DNA of 7,916 nucleotides. Origin: JAFAXD01 sp035472475 (GTDB lineage Bacteria > Pseudomonadota > Alphaproteobacteria > Rhizobiales > Xanthobacteraceae). The DNA lies in NCBI GenBank assembly GCA_035472475.1, contig DATIPA010000091.1:1-7916 (forward strand). Reading direction: 5' to 3'. The translations under genes were made by a program, and so were the position numbers. Below, piece by piece: positions 1 through 6,955 of this stretch; within the stretch, counting starts at the first letter, position 1, and each line of letters starts with the position of its first letter. Below the pieces are notes generated by a model. The model made no database searches. It was not told where the DNA came from and saw only the letters and a program-made list of their open reading frames with translations.

Positions 1-26
1 CCATCGGTTTGCGAGGATGGACTCGC

Positions 27-3000
27 ATGGGCATTGTTCGTTTCGCGCTCAGACTCCCGCACACGTTTTATGTGCTCGCCGCCCTGATCTTGTTCCTCGG
101 GGCGACGGCTGTGCTGTCGATGCCGAAGGACATCTTTCCCCAGATCGACATCCCGGTGGTCACGGTGATCTGGCAATACACCGGCCTGCGCACGCAGGAG
201 ATGGAACAGCGGGTTACCACCTACAGCGAATATGCTCTCTCCACGAGCGTCAATGGTATCCGCGATATCGAGGCACAGACGCTCAATGGTGTGTCCGTCC
301 AGAAGATCTTTTTTCAGCCTGACGTCAATCTCGATCTCGCAATCGCGCAGACCGTTGCCAGCACCAACTCGATCCGCGCCCTCATGCCGCCCGGCATCCA
401 GCCGCCGATCGTGGTCCAGTACAACGCGTCGAGCGTCCCGGTCCTGCAGATCGGGCTCTCATCCGACACGCTCAACGAGCAGCAGCTCTACGACTACGGC
501 ATTTACCGGCTGCGTCAGCAACTCGCGCCCATCCACGGCCTCACACTGCCGACGCCGGCCGGCGGCAAGTACCGCCAGATCATGGTCGACATCGATCCGG
601 TCAAGCTGCAGGCCAAGGGTCTTACTCCCATGGACGTCGTCAACGCGATCAACGCGCAGAACCTGACGCTCCCTTCCGGAACGGCGAAGATCGGCGAGAC
701 CCAGTACACGGTGCGTACTAACGCGCTGCCTACTTCGATCGACGACATCAACAACACCCCGATCAAGTTTCAGAATGGTGCAACCGTGTTCGTGAAAGAC
801 GTCGGGCAGGTGCACGACGGCTGGCTGGTGCAGCAGAATGTCGTGCGCACCGAAGGGAACCGGTCGGTCCTGCTCAGCATCATCAAGAACGGCAATGCCT
901 CGACGCTCGACATCGTCAACGGCGTCAAAGACGCGCTCGTGACGGCGCGCAAGGCGGCCCCGCCGGGCATGCAGATCAAAGAGCTGTTCGACCAGTCGAT
1001 ATTCGTCAGTGCTTCGCTCAAGTCGCTGCTGCGCGAGGGCGCGATCGCGGCCGGACTGACCGCGCTGATGATCGTATTGTTCCTCGGCTCCTGGCGCTCC
1101 ACGCTGGTGGTGATGATCACAATCCCGCTCGCAATCCTCTCCTCGCTGGTCGTGCTCTATTTCCTCGGCGACACCATCAACACCATGACGCTGGGCGGGC
1201 TCGCGCTCGCCATCGGTATCCTGGTCGATGATTCCACGGTCACGATCGAGAACACGCACCGGCTGCTGACCGAAGAAGGCATGCCGTTGCCGCAGGCGAC
1301 GCTGCACGGCGCCGCCAGCATCGCGGTGCCGACCTTGGTCTCGACCCTTGCGATCAGCTGCGTGTTCGTTTCAGTGATATTTTTGCACGGCCCCGCCAAA
1401 TATCTGTTCACCCCGCTCGGGCTCGCGGTGGTGTTTGCGATGCTCGCGTCCTATGGGCTGTCGCGAACGCTGACACCGATCACCATCGGCCTGCTGCTCA
1501 AGGGCGAGCATCATGGCGAGGGACGCGGCTGGTTTGCGCGGCTCAGCGCCGGCTTCGAGCGCGCGTTCGAGCGCATGCGCTCCGCCTACGCGGGGTTGCT
1601 CGCGGTGCTGTTGCGACGGCGGATGATCGTCCCAATCGCCGCCTTGGCGATCCTGGCGCTCGGTTCGACCCTGGTCGTGTTCGTCGGGCGCGACTTCTTC
1701 CCGGTGATTGACGGCGGGCAGATCGAACTGCACGTGCGCGCTCCGGCCGGCACCCGCATCGAAAAGACCGAGCAGATCTTCCAGGCGATCGAGGACAAGA
1801 TCCGCCAGGTTATTCCGGAGAACGAGCGCGAACTCATCGTCGACAATATCGGGCTGCCGGCGCGGTCCTACAACTACGCGTTCTCCGACGGCACCGCGAT
1901 CGGGGTCAACGACGGCGTGATCTTGGTTTCGCTTAAGGACGGCCATGCGCCGACCGCGCAGTATGTTCACAAGCTGCGTGAAGTGCTGCCGGAGGCGTTT
2001 CCCGAGGACATCTTCTATTTCCAGGCCGCCGACATGGTGACGCAGATCCTCAATTTTGGAATCCCGGCACAGATCAACGTGCGCACCGTCGGATACGATC
2101 GCGCGACCGATCTGCGCGTCGCCAAGGATCTGGTGCGCCGGATCGCCGCCATCCCGGGCGTCGCCGACGTACACCTGCAGCAGGAGCTCAACGCACCGGA
2201 ATTCTACGCCGAAATCGATCGCGCACGCGCCGCCCAGCTCGGCCTCACGGCCAACAGCGTCGCCAATTCCATCAACATCTCGCTCAGCTCGTCCGAGCAG
2301 GTCTCACCGAATTTCTGGACCGATCCCAAGAACGGGACGCCTTACTATCTCGCGGTGCAGACCCCCGAGCGTGAAGTGAATTCGCTCAACGACATCAAGA
2401 ACACGCCGGTATCGACCGGGCGCTCACCCAACGGCGATCCGGTGCCGGGCCTGCTCAGCAACGTCGCGACGTTCTCGCGCGAAGCGACCCAGACCAACGC
2501 CAACCAGGCCAACATTCAGCCGGTCTACGAGGTCTTCGCCAACGCGGAAGGGCGCGACCTCGGCTCGATCTCAGGCGAGATCAACAAGATCGTCGCCGAC
2601 GAGCAGAAACAGCTCTCCCCCGGCAACCGGATCGAGGTGGTCGGACAGATCGACAGCATGAACGCCGCCTTCCGCGATCTCGCGATCGGCATCCTGTTCG
2701 CCGCCGTGTTCGTCTATCTGCTGATGGTGATGAACTATCAGACCTGGGGCGATCCGTTCGTGGTGATCCTGGCGCTGCCCGCGACCTTCTGCGGCATCAT
2801 CACCATGCTCTATCTGACCGGCACCACCTTGAGCGTGCCGTCGCTGATGGGTGCCATCATGGCGGTCGGCGTCGCCTCGGCGAACTCGATCTTGCTGGTG
2901 ACCTTCGCGCGCGAACAACAGCTCGGCGGCATGTCGGCGTTCGATGCGGCGATCGCTGCCGGGCGCACCCGTATCCGGCCGGTGCTGATGACCGCGGCGG

Positions 3001-3200
3001 CGATGATCGTGGGCATGATCCCGATGGCGATCGGCGGGCCCGGCGAGGAGCAGAACGCGGCGCTTGCGCGTGCGGTCATCGGCGGGCTCCTGTTTGCTAC
3101 TCCGACCACGTTGCTGATCGTCCCGTACCTGTTCGCTCTGCTGCGCAAGGGGAATGACGGCAAACCGGCGCGCGGCGTGTTCGCTGAGGAACCCCAATGA
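27..3200 (+). CDS. RND-family efflux transporter permease (HAE1/AcrB-like)
   Basis: Inner-membrane, proton-driven permease of a tripartite efflux system, 1057 aa, normal length for the family. Seen: TM1 at about residues 11-30 followed by the porter start MPKDIFPQIDIP; a first periplasmic domain; TM2-6 from about 332 with LVDDSTVTIEN, where D401/D402 match the AcrB TM4 pair D407/D408; TM7 from about 530; a second periplasmic domain; TM8-12 from about 880. The RIRPVLMT motif of TM11 (R982) is kept, but the residue matching AcrB K940 is Ala952 (GVASANSILLV). The ATG at 27 is preferred over the in-frame TTG at 9, because GAGG at 13-16 gives it a plausible ribosome site and it places TM1 at the usual distance from the N-terminus. 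Its TGA overlaps the next gene's ATG by 4 bases. Substrate cannot be told from sequence; drugs or hydrophobic organics are likelier than metals. The upstream promoter lies outside the window. Confidence 0.95.
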   Translation: MGIVRFALRLPHTFYVLAALILFLGATAVLSMPKDIFPQIDIPVVTVIWQYTGLRTQEMEQRVTTYSEYALSTSVNGIRDIEAQTLNGVSVQKIFFQPDVNLDLAIAQTVASTNSIRALMPPGIQPPIVVQYNASSVPVLQIGLSSDTLNEQQLYDYGIYRLRQQLAPIHGLTLPTPAGGKYRQIMVDIDPVKLQAKGLTPMDVVNAINAQNLTLPSGTAKIGETQYTVRTNALPTSIDDINNTPIKFQNGATVFVKDVGQVHDGWLVQQNVVRTEGNRSVLLSIIKNGNASTLDIVNGVKDALVTARKAAPPGMQIKELFDQSIFVSASLKSLLREGAIAAGLTALMIVLFLGSWRSTLVVMITIPLAILSSLVVLYFLGDTINTMTLGGLALAIGILVDDSTVTIENTHRLLTEEGMPLPQATLHGAASIAVPTLVSTLAISCVFVSVIFLHGPAKYLFTPLGLAVVFAMLASYGLSRTLTPITIGLLLKGEHHGEGRGWFARLSAGFERAFERMRSAYAGLLAVLLRRRMIVPIAALAILALGSTLVVFVGRDFFPVIDGGQIELHVRAPAGTRIEKTEQIFQAIEDKIRQVIPENERELIVDNIGLPARSYNYAFSDGTAIGVNDGVILVSLKDGHAPTAQYVHKLREVLPEAFPEDIFYFQAADMVTQILNFGIPAQINVRTVGYDRATDLRVAKDLVRRIAAIPGVADVHLQQELNAPEFYAEIDRARAAQLGLTANSVANSINISLSSSEQVSPNFWTDPKNGTPYYLAVQTPEREVNSLNDIKNTPVSTGRSPNGDPVPGLLSNVATFSREATQTNANQANIQPVYEVFANAEGRDLGSISGEINKIVADEQKQLSPGNRIEVVGQIDSMNAAFRDLAIGILFAAVFVYLLMVMNYQTWGDPFVVILALPATFCGIITMLYLTGTTLSVPSLMGAIMAVGVASANSILLVTFAREQQLGGMSAFDAAIAAGRTRIRPVLMTAAAMIVGMIPMAIGGPGEEQNAALARAVIGGLLFATPTTLLIVPYLFALLRKGNDGKPARGVFAEEPQ
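3186..3190 (+). promoter_or_regulatory. Ribosome binding site for the adaptor gene
   Basis: GAGGA lies inside the last codons of the permease gene, 6 bases before the ATG at 3197. Together with the ATGA stop/start overlap it supports the longer adaptor start and translational coupling of the two subunits. Confidence 0.6.
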
Positions 3201-4492
3201 GCAAGCACGAAAGATTTCCGCAGGTCGAAGTTCCGGACGGGCACGAACACGAGGGTGCGCGCCGGGGCGCCGATAACCCGCCGTCTCGTGTTCGCACGGG
3301 AGAAGAGAAACGCATGGCGCGCTGGTTCTGGATCGGGACTTTGTTTCTGTTGCTTGGCGTGCTCGCCGTTGGCACCTGGCAGCATTTCGCACTGCATGCC
3401 CAGGTCGTGGCGACGGCCAAAGAGCATCGCGAGTTCGTGCCCAACGTGCGGGTCGCGCAGGTGCACGCGAGCCCGGCGACCTGGTCGGTCACCCTGCCCG
3501 GAACCACCAGCGCATTCTCGGTCGCCAACATCTACGCCCGCGCTACCGGTTATATTTCGCGACGCCAAGTCGATATCGGCGACCGTGTGAAGACGGGCCA
3601 GTTGCTCGCCGAAATCACCGCGCCTGAGCTCGACCATCAGATCTCCCAGGCCGAAGCAACGCTTGCCCAGCTCAAGGCAGCGCTCCAGCAGGCGCAGGCC
3701 AACCGCGATCTCGGCAGTGTCACCTGGGGGCGCGATAAGCCGCTCGTCGAGAAGGGCTGGGTGACGCCGCAGCAGGGCGATACGGATCGTCTCAACCTCG
3801 CGGCCCAGGATGCGGCCGTCGCGGTCGCGCAGGCCAACATCAAGCAACAGGAGGCGCAGCTGCAGGTCTTGCACCAGCAGAAGGACTACCAGAGCGTTGT
3901 TGCGCCGTTCGATGGCGTGGTGACGCAGCGCAATGTCGACATTGGCGACCTGGTGCAGGCTGACGCGACGAGCGGCACCTTCATGTTTACCGTGATGCAT
4001 ACCGACGTGATCCGCGTCCAGGTCTATGTCCCGCAGGATGCGGCATTTGGCGTCGCGCCCGGGGTCGAGGCCGGCATTCGGGTTCCCGAAATACCCGGCC
4101 GGGTTTTTCCCGGCACCGTGACGCGCATTGCCAACGCGCTGCAGCCGGGCTCACGCACGCTCTTGACCGAGATCGACGTGCCCAACCCGGATGGGACGCT
4201 CACGCCGGGGATCTACTGCCTGGTCGACCTGAACATTCCACGCAAGACACCCTCGTTGATCGTGCCGTCGTCCGCGATCATCTTCAATCAGGATGGTCTG
4301 AGCGTCGCCGTGGTCGAAAATGGCGTCGCGCACATGCGGCGGGTCACGGAGGTGCGTGACCTCGGCACGACGGTCGAGGTCAGCTCGGGCGTACGCGACG
4401 GCGATCAGGTGATCGTCAATCCGTCGGTCGCTCTCGTCGATGGACAAAGGGTTGCGCCGCAATGCCCCGCCATGGTCGCGAAGGCGCTGTAG
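3197..4492 (+). CDS. RND efflux periplasmic adaptor subunit (membrane fusion protein, HlyD/AcrA-like)
   Basis: Adaptor expected to connect the preceding RND permease to an outer-membrane channel across the periplasm, 431 aa. Seen: a hydrophilic cytosolic N-terminus (1-40, with HEHEG); one membrane anchor at about 42-64; first lipoyl half-motif around 109-144 (ARATGYISRRQVDIGDRVKTGQLL); a Gln/Ala-rich coiled-coil hairpin at about 145-228; second lipoyl half at about 233-256 (VVAPFDGVVTQRNVDIGDLV); a beta-barrel domain from about 267 to 345; and a membrane-proximal domain to the end. There is no lipobox cysteine, so anchoring is by the TM helix rather than lipid. The ATG at 3197 overlaps the permease stop and has GAGGA 6 bases upstream. 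An internal ATG at 3314 (Met40), with GGGAG 11 bases upstream, would remove only the hydrophilic extension and remains possible. The order permease-then-adaptor reverses the acrA-acrB arrangement. Confidence 0.93.
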   Translation: MSKHERFPQVEVPDGHEHEGARRGADNPPSRVRTGEEKRMARWFWIGTLFLLLGVLAVGTWQHFALHAQVVATAKEHREFVPNVRVAQVHASPATWSVTLPGTTSAFSVANIYARATGYISRRQVDIGDRVKTGQLLAEITAPELDHQISQAEATLAQLKAALQQAQANRDLGSVTWGRDKPLVEKGWVTPQQGDTDRLNLAAQDAAVAVAQANIKQQEAQLQVLHQQKDYQSVVAPFDGVVTQRNVDIGDLVQADATSGTFMFTVMHTDVIRVQVYVPQDAAFGVAPGVEAGIRVPEIPGRVFPGTVTRIANALQPGSRTLLTEIDVPNPDGTLTPGIYCLVDLNIPRKTPSLIVPSSAIIFNQDGLSVAVVENGVAHMRRVTEVRDLGTTVEVSSGVRDGDQVIVNPSVALVDGQRVAPQCPAMVAKAL

Positions 4493-4511
4493 CGCAATAC
4501 AATTTTGGCTC

Positions 4512-6080
4512 TCAGGTTTTGTGCACCTCACGCTCCTGCCGGTGCCGGTCGATCATGGCGATAGCCCGGCGCGCCGAGAGGATGGCGCCCTCCTGCCAGG
4601 CGCCGACGTGGCTGAGGTGCTCGCCCGCAAAATAGAACGGCCCGTCCGGTTCATTGAGCAGCGTGTAATCAGCTTCCTGGTCCGGCCGATAGCGCGGCGT
4701 GATCCCGAGGCTGTAGGGCACCTTCGACCACGCGACTGCGAGACCCTTGTCGAGCTCGTGGCTGCGGCCGGGGTGCAGCGCTTCGACGGCAGCCCGGCTC
4801 GCCGCCAGCTGCTCCGGGAGCGGCCGCGTCGCCAGGGCCGCGGCGTCATCGCGAGTCGCGTACCCGCCGAGCAGGATGCCTTTTTGTGAGAAGAAGCGGT
4901 CGCTCGGGTACCAGACCATGGCGGTCGGACCCTTCACCCAGGAAATCCCGCCGTAGATCTGATCGTCCGTCTCCCAGAACCGCCGCGACTGCCAGGCGAT
5001 CTTGACCGCGTCCGAGTATTCGACGGCGCGGATCGCCGCGCGAGTTTGCGGTGCAAAATCGGCTTCGATCCCGCTCAAAACCTTGAGCGGAATGGTCACA
5101 ATGCAATAGGCGGCCGTGAAGGCGGCGCGCTTCCCGGTGCGCCGGTTGAGCGTCGTGATTCGCACCCCACTGTCCCGGCGCTGCAGTGCGGTCACTTCGG
5201 TCGCCAAATGCACGACGGTGCCGAGCCGCTTGGCAAACGCCGCCGGCAGGCGGTCCATGCCGCCGACCGGCTGAAACATGGTGGCTTGGAAGTCGAAGCT
5301 CTCCTCGACCAGCACGCCCGCCCACATGTCGGCATCGAGCAGAACGGGCAGAGGGACCGGATCTCGCGTGGACCCAACCTCGCCGGCGGCGCCCGGCAAG
5401 GTCTTGTAGCCGGAGCGGGTCGACCCGCGAAACAGGAGATCCGGTGACAGGTCGCCGTAGCGCTTGAGAAACGTAAGCATGCGCTCGCGGTCGCTCTTGC
5501 TCAGCTCTTCATCGAGCGCGCCGCGATCGATAGCCTTGGCGAGCAGCTCCGAGATCGCTCCGCGTGTGTCGTTGACGGCCTGGCGCATTTCGATCGGGTG
5601 GCCGCCGTTCGCGGCTGGATTGAAGAGGCGCGCCCCGCGGCTGGAATTAACCTCGACCTCGAGCGGCACGCCAAACTCCCGGCAATAGCCGAGAACCGCC
5701 TGGTGATGGCTCGGAAGACGAGCCGGGCCGGCATTCCAGTAGAGCTCCGAATCAAAGTCGCAGACCTGGCGGGAGCCGTCGGCCAGTTCGATGCTGGTAC
5801 CCTGGCGAATCGTCCAGTTGCGCCCGCCCACGCGGTCGCGCGCCTCCAGCACCGTACAGTCGTATCCGGCCCTGCTGAGCTCGTAGGCCGCGGACAGGCC
5901 CGCAACGCCCGCACCCAGGATCACCACCTTGGTCCCGTGTCCACTGCCGCGCTCGAGCGCGACCGGCTCGGCGCTGGCGACGAGCGGGAGAAGCCCCATC
6001 GCCTGCATGGTCAGGTAGGTGGCCCGATAGCCGCCGGCCGACGCGACCCGGTGCAGAAACTGGCGACGCGTGGCGGTCAT
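4512..6080 (-). CDS. Tat-exported flavin amine oxidase / L-amino-acid oxidase-like protein
   Basis: FAD-dependent oxidase of the flavin-containing amine oxidoreductase family, 522 aa. Members oxidise amines or L-amino acids to imines with release of H2O2. Seen: a twin-arginine signal (TRRQFLHR, residues 4-11) with probable cleavage after ASA at 35-37, so a periplasmic location is inferred; the dinucleotide-binding motif GAGVAG at 56-61 with E79 at the end of beta-2 and RVGGR at 83-87; GPARLP at 118-123, matching the region of snake-venom L-amino-acid oxidase whose Arg90 binds the substrate carboxylate (here R121); GGMDRLPAAF at 273-282; K360, matching the flavin-proximal lysine of the family; and the C-terminal FAD motif FAGEH at 484-488. 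These favour an amino-acid oxidase over a simple monoamine oxidase, but the substrate is unknown. The ATG has GGAGG at 6085-6089, only 4 bases upstream. The gene stands alone, convergent with the efflux operon. A long palindrome starts 38 bases upstream of its start codon. Confidence 0.9.
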   Translation of the reverse strand: MTATRRQFLHRVASAGGYRATYLTMQAMGLLPLVASAEPVALERGSGHGTKVVILGAGVAGLSAAYELSRAGYDCTVLEARDRVGGRNWTIRQGTSIELADGSRQVCDFDSELYWNAGPARLPSHHQAVLGYCREFGVPLEVEVNSSRGARLFNPAANGGHPIEMRQAVNDTRGAISELLAKAIDRGALDEELSKSDRERMLTFLKRYGDLSPDLLFRGSTRSGYKTLPGAAGEVGSTRDPVPLPVLLDADMWAGVLVEESFDFQATMFQPVGGMDRLPAAFAKRLGTVVHLATEVTALQRRDSGVRITTLNRRTGKRAAFTAAYCIVTIPLKVLSGIEADFAPQTRAAIRAVEYSDAVKIAWQSRRFWETDDQIYGGISWVKGPTAMVWYPSDRFFSQKGILLGGYATRDDAAALATRPLPEQLAASRAAVEALHPGRSHELDKGLAVAWSKVPYSLGITPRYRPDQEADYTLLNEPDGPFYFAGEHLSHVGAWQEGAILSARRAIAMIDRHRQEREVHKT

Positions 6081-6118
6081 CTCGCCTCCGGCTTGGCGGT
6101 GTGCAGCGCAACCTGGGC

Positions 6119-6196
6119 CTAGTGCCGCCGATTTGAAGTTCCTGCATCACCTGCGGCTAGTTCGTTCAGGAACTTCAAATCGATAAGCGGCACTAG
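6119..6196. repeat. Long imperfect palindrome 1 (78 bases, paired with a similar one next to it)
   Basis: The left arm is CTAGTGCCGC (6119-6128) plus CGATTTGAAGTTCCTG (6129-6144). The right arm is CAGGAACTTCAAATCG (6167-6182), a 4-base bulge ATAA (6183-6186), then GCGGCACTAG (6187-6196). All 26 base pairs are perfect, and the loop is 22 bases (6145-6166) with a further CTAG at 6157-6160. Pairing stops abruptly at the CTAG ends. It has no T-run, so it does not look like a simple intrinsic terminator. It could be a dispersed palindromic repeat or small non-autonomous mobile element, or an RNA hairpin in the oxidase leader. The structure is certain; the function is not. Confidence 0.9.
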
Positions 6197-6209
6197 AATC
6201 AATTACTTG

Positions 6210-6285
6210 CTAGTGCCCCTTTGTTTCCGAAGTTCGTATCAGGGGGTGCTGCGATGTATCACGAACTTCGGAAACGGGGCACTAG
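6210..6285. repeat. Long imperfect palindrome 2 (76 bases, same design as palindrome 1)
   Basis: The left arm is CTAGTGCCCC (6210-6219), a 3-base bulge TTT (6220-6222), then GTTTCCGAAGTTCGT (6223-6237). The right arm is ACGAACTTCGGAAAC (6261-6275) plus GGGGCACTAG (6276-6285). All 25 base pairs are perfect, and the loop is 23 bases (6238-6260). The ends match palindrome 1 in 9 of 10 positions, and both inner stems contain GAAGTTC/GAACTTC, while the rest of the inner stem and the loop differ. The bulge sits on the left arm here and on the right arm in palindrome 1. This is best read as a second member of the same repeat family. Confidence 0.9.
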
Positions 6286-6350
6286 TCTGAGCAAATAGTG
6301 ACAAATTCTCAACACTCGTCAGAGAAATGCGATCAGCACGATGCGCGCCC

Positions 6351-6378
6351 TTGGACCCGGGGCGTAACCTGCTATCTT
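6351..6378 (+). promoter_or_regulatory. Weak candidate promoter for the secreted-protein gene
   Basis: TTGGAC (6351-6356) and TATCTT (6373-6378) are spaced by 16 bases, resembling a sigma-70-type -35/-10 pair (3 of 6 and 4 of 6 consensus matches). It would give a leader of about 65 bases before the ATG at 6449. The match is modest and could be chance. Confidence 0.22.
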
Positions 6379-6437
6379 GTAGTCGTTCAACCGATTTCCC
6401 CCTATGGGTCTGAGAGCGCTTCGCGACGCGACGTGCT

Positions 6438-6442
6438 GGAGA
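6438..6442 (+). promoter_or_regulatory. Ribosome binding site that fixes the start of the secreted-protein gene
   Basis: GGAGA lies 6 bases before the ATG at 6449. It selects this ATG over the in-frame ATG at 6404, whose product would put 15 extra residues in front of an otherwise standard signal peptide. Confidence 0.6.
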
Positions 6443-6448
6443 ACCTGC

Positions 6449-6955
6449 ATGCGCGCGCGCACGTGCACGACGGCATTAATACTGGCGGTGTCTGCCCTGG
6501 TCTGTCAGGCACAGGCGAGCGCGCCGGTTGGTCGTGCGCCGCACGACCGCAGCGTGATCGGACACAGCGCCACCATCGCGGACAGCGCGTTTGATTCGCT
6601 CTTGGCCTTCATCGATGAAGTCACCTTGAGCGTGGGGCGAAAGCCGGGCTGGAGCGAGGTGACCGAGCGCGCTCTGGAGCTGTCGCGCCTGCAGCATGGC
6701 GGTAAACCCGAAGCCGCGCGTTTCTGCGACGCGGAACTCAAAGTCTGCAACAATGGTGTCGTTTGGCGGTCAAGCAAGGGCACCAAGCTGTTTCTGCGTC
6801 AATCCGAGACGATGGACGGTCAGTCGCTTGAGCGCGAAGTGTGCGAGCTCAATACGTTCGGCGACGTCCGCGTCTGCGTCGACTGGGACAGCGGCCGTCA
6901 GTATCGCGACATGAAGGACCTCAAGGGCCGCTGGTACAAGGTCGCGGACCAATAG
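6449..6955 (+). CDS. Small secreted four-cysteine protein, function unknown
   Basis: I do not recognise a named family. The product is 168 aa. Seen: a Sec-type signal peptide (MRARTCTTALILAVSALVCQAQA) with an AQA cleavage site at 21-23, and no good lipobox at C19 (ALVC), leaving a mature protein of about 145 aa. The mature part has a helical-looking N-terminal half (about 44-82) and a C-terminal half with four cysteines (C93, C100, C132, C143) that could form two disulfides. It ends in a polar, aromatic segment (CVDWDSGRQYRDMKDLKGRWYKV). There are no catalytic motifs or membrane segments beyond the signal. A periplasmic or secreted location is inferred. The ATG at 6449 is chosen from the signal peptide and the GGAGA 6 bases upstream. 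It appears to be a single-gene unit, 196 bases from the next gene. Confidence 0.75.
   Translation: MRARTCTTALILAVSALVCQAQASAPVGRAPHDRSVIGHSATIADSAFDSLLAFIDEVTLSVGRKPGWSEVTERALELSRLQHGGKPEAARFCDAELKVCNNGVVWRSSKGTKLFLRQSETMDGQSLEREVCELNTFGDVRVCVDWDSGRQYRDMKDLKGRWYKVADQ

Larger units (their letters stand above)
6081..6448. other. Divergent intergenic region with two tandem palindromes
   Basis: This 368-base stretch separates the minus-strand oxidase gene from the plus-strand secreted-protein gene. I see no convincing coding sequence in it. From left to right it holds the oxidase ribosome site (GGAGG on the minus strand, 6085-6089), palindrome 1 (6119-6196), a 13-base AT-rich spacer (6197-6209), palindrome 2 (6210-6285), and about 160 bases leading to the ATG at 6449 with one weak promoter candidate. 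Both divergent promoters should lie here, yet almost half of the region is taken up by the palindromes. Confidence 0.8.

Noticed and set aside
459..1307. Long antisense open frame inside the permease gene, and similar ones at 1371-2174, 2571-3392 and 2810-4000
   Set aside because: These are high-GC shadow frames opposite strongly supported genes; their translations are rich in Arg/His/Asp with no recognisable domain or start signal.
4484..4506. GCGC-TGTA-GCGC mini-hairpin followed by AATACAA and TTTT between the convergent genes
   Set aside because: The stem is only 4 bp and the T-run is short and 7 bases away, too weak to call a terminator.
5598..6122. Plus-strand open frame opposite the oxidase gene
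   Set aside because: Shadow of the oxidase reading frame, with no domain or ribosome site; the minus-strand frame carries clear FAD motifs.
6145..6256. Possible loop-loop pairing between the two palindromes (CATC and ACC in loop 1 against GATG and GGT in loop 2)
   Set aside because: Only 3-4 base blocks split by an insertion; not distinguishable from chance without homologous sequences.
6119..6285. CRISPR array or tRNA-like element
   Set aside because: There are only two units, each a long palindrome with differing inner sequence; there are no short direct repeats with spacers and no cloverleaf.
6298..6594. Plus-strand open frame overlapping the start of the secreted-protein gene
   Set aside because: Different frame from the gene with the signal peptide and ribosome site; composition shows no protein-like pattern.
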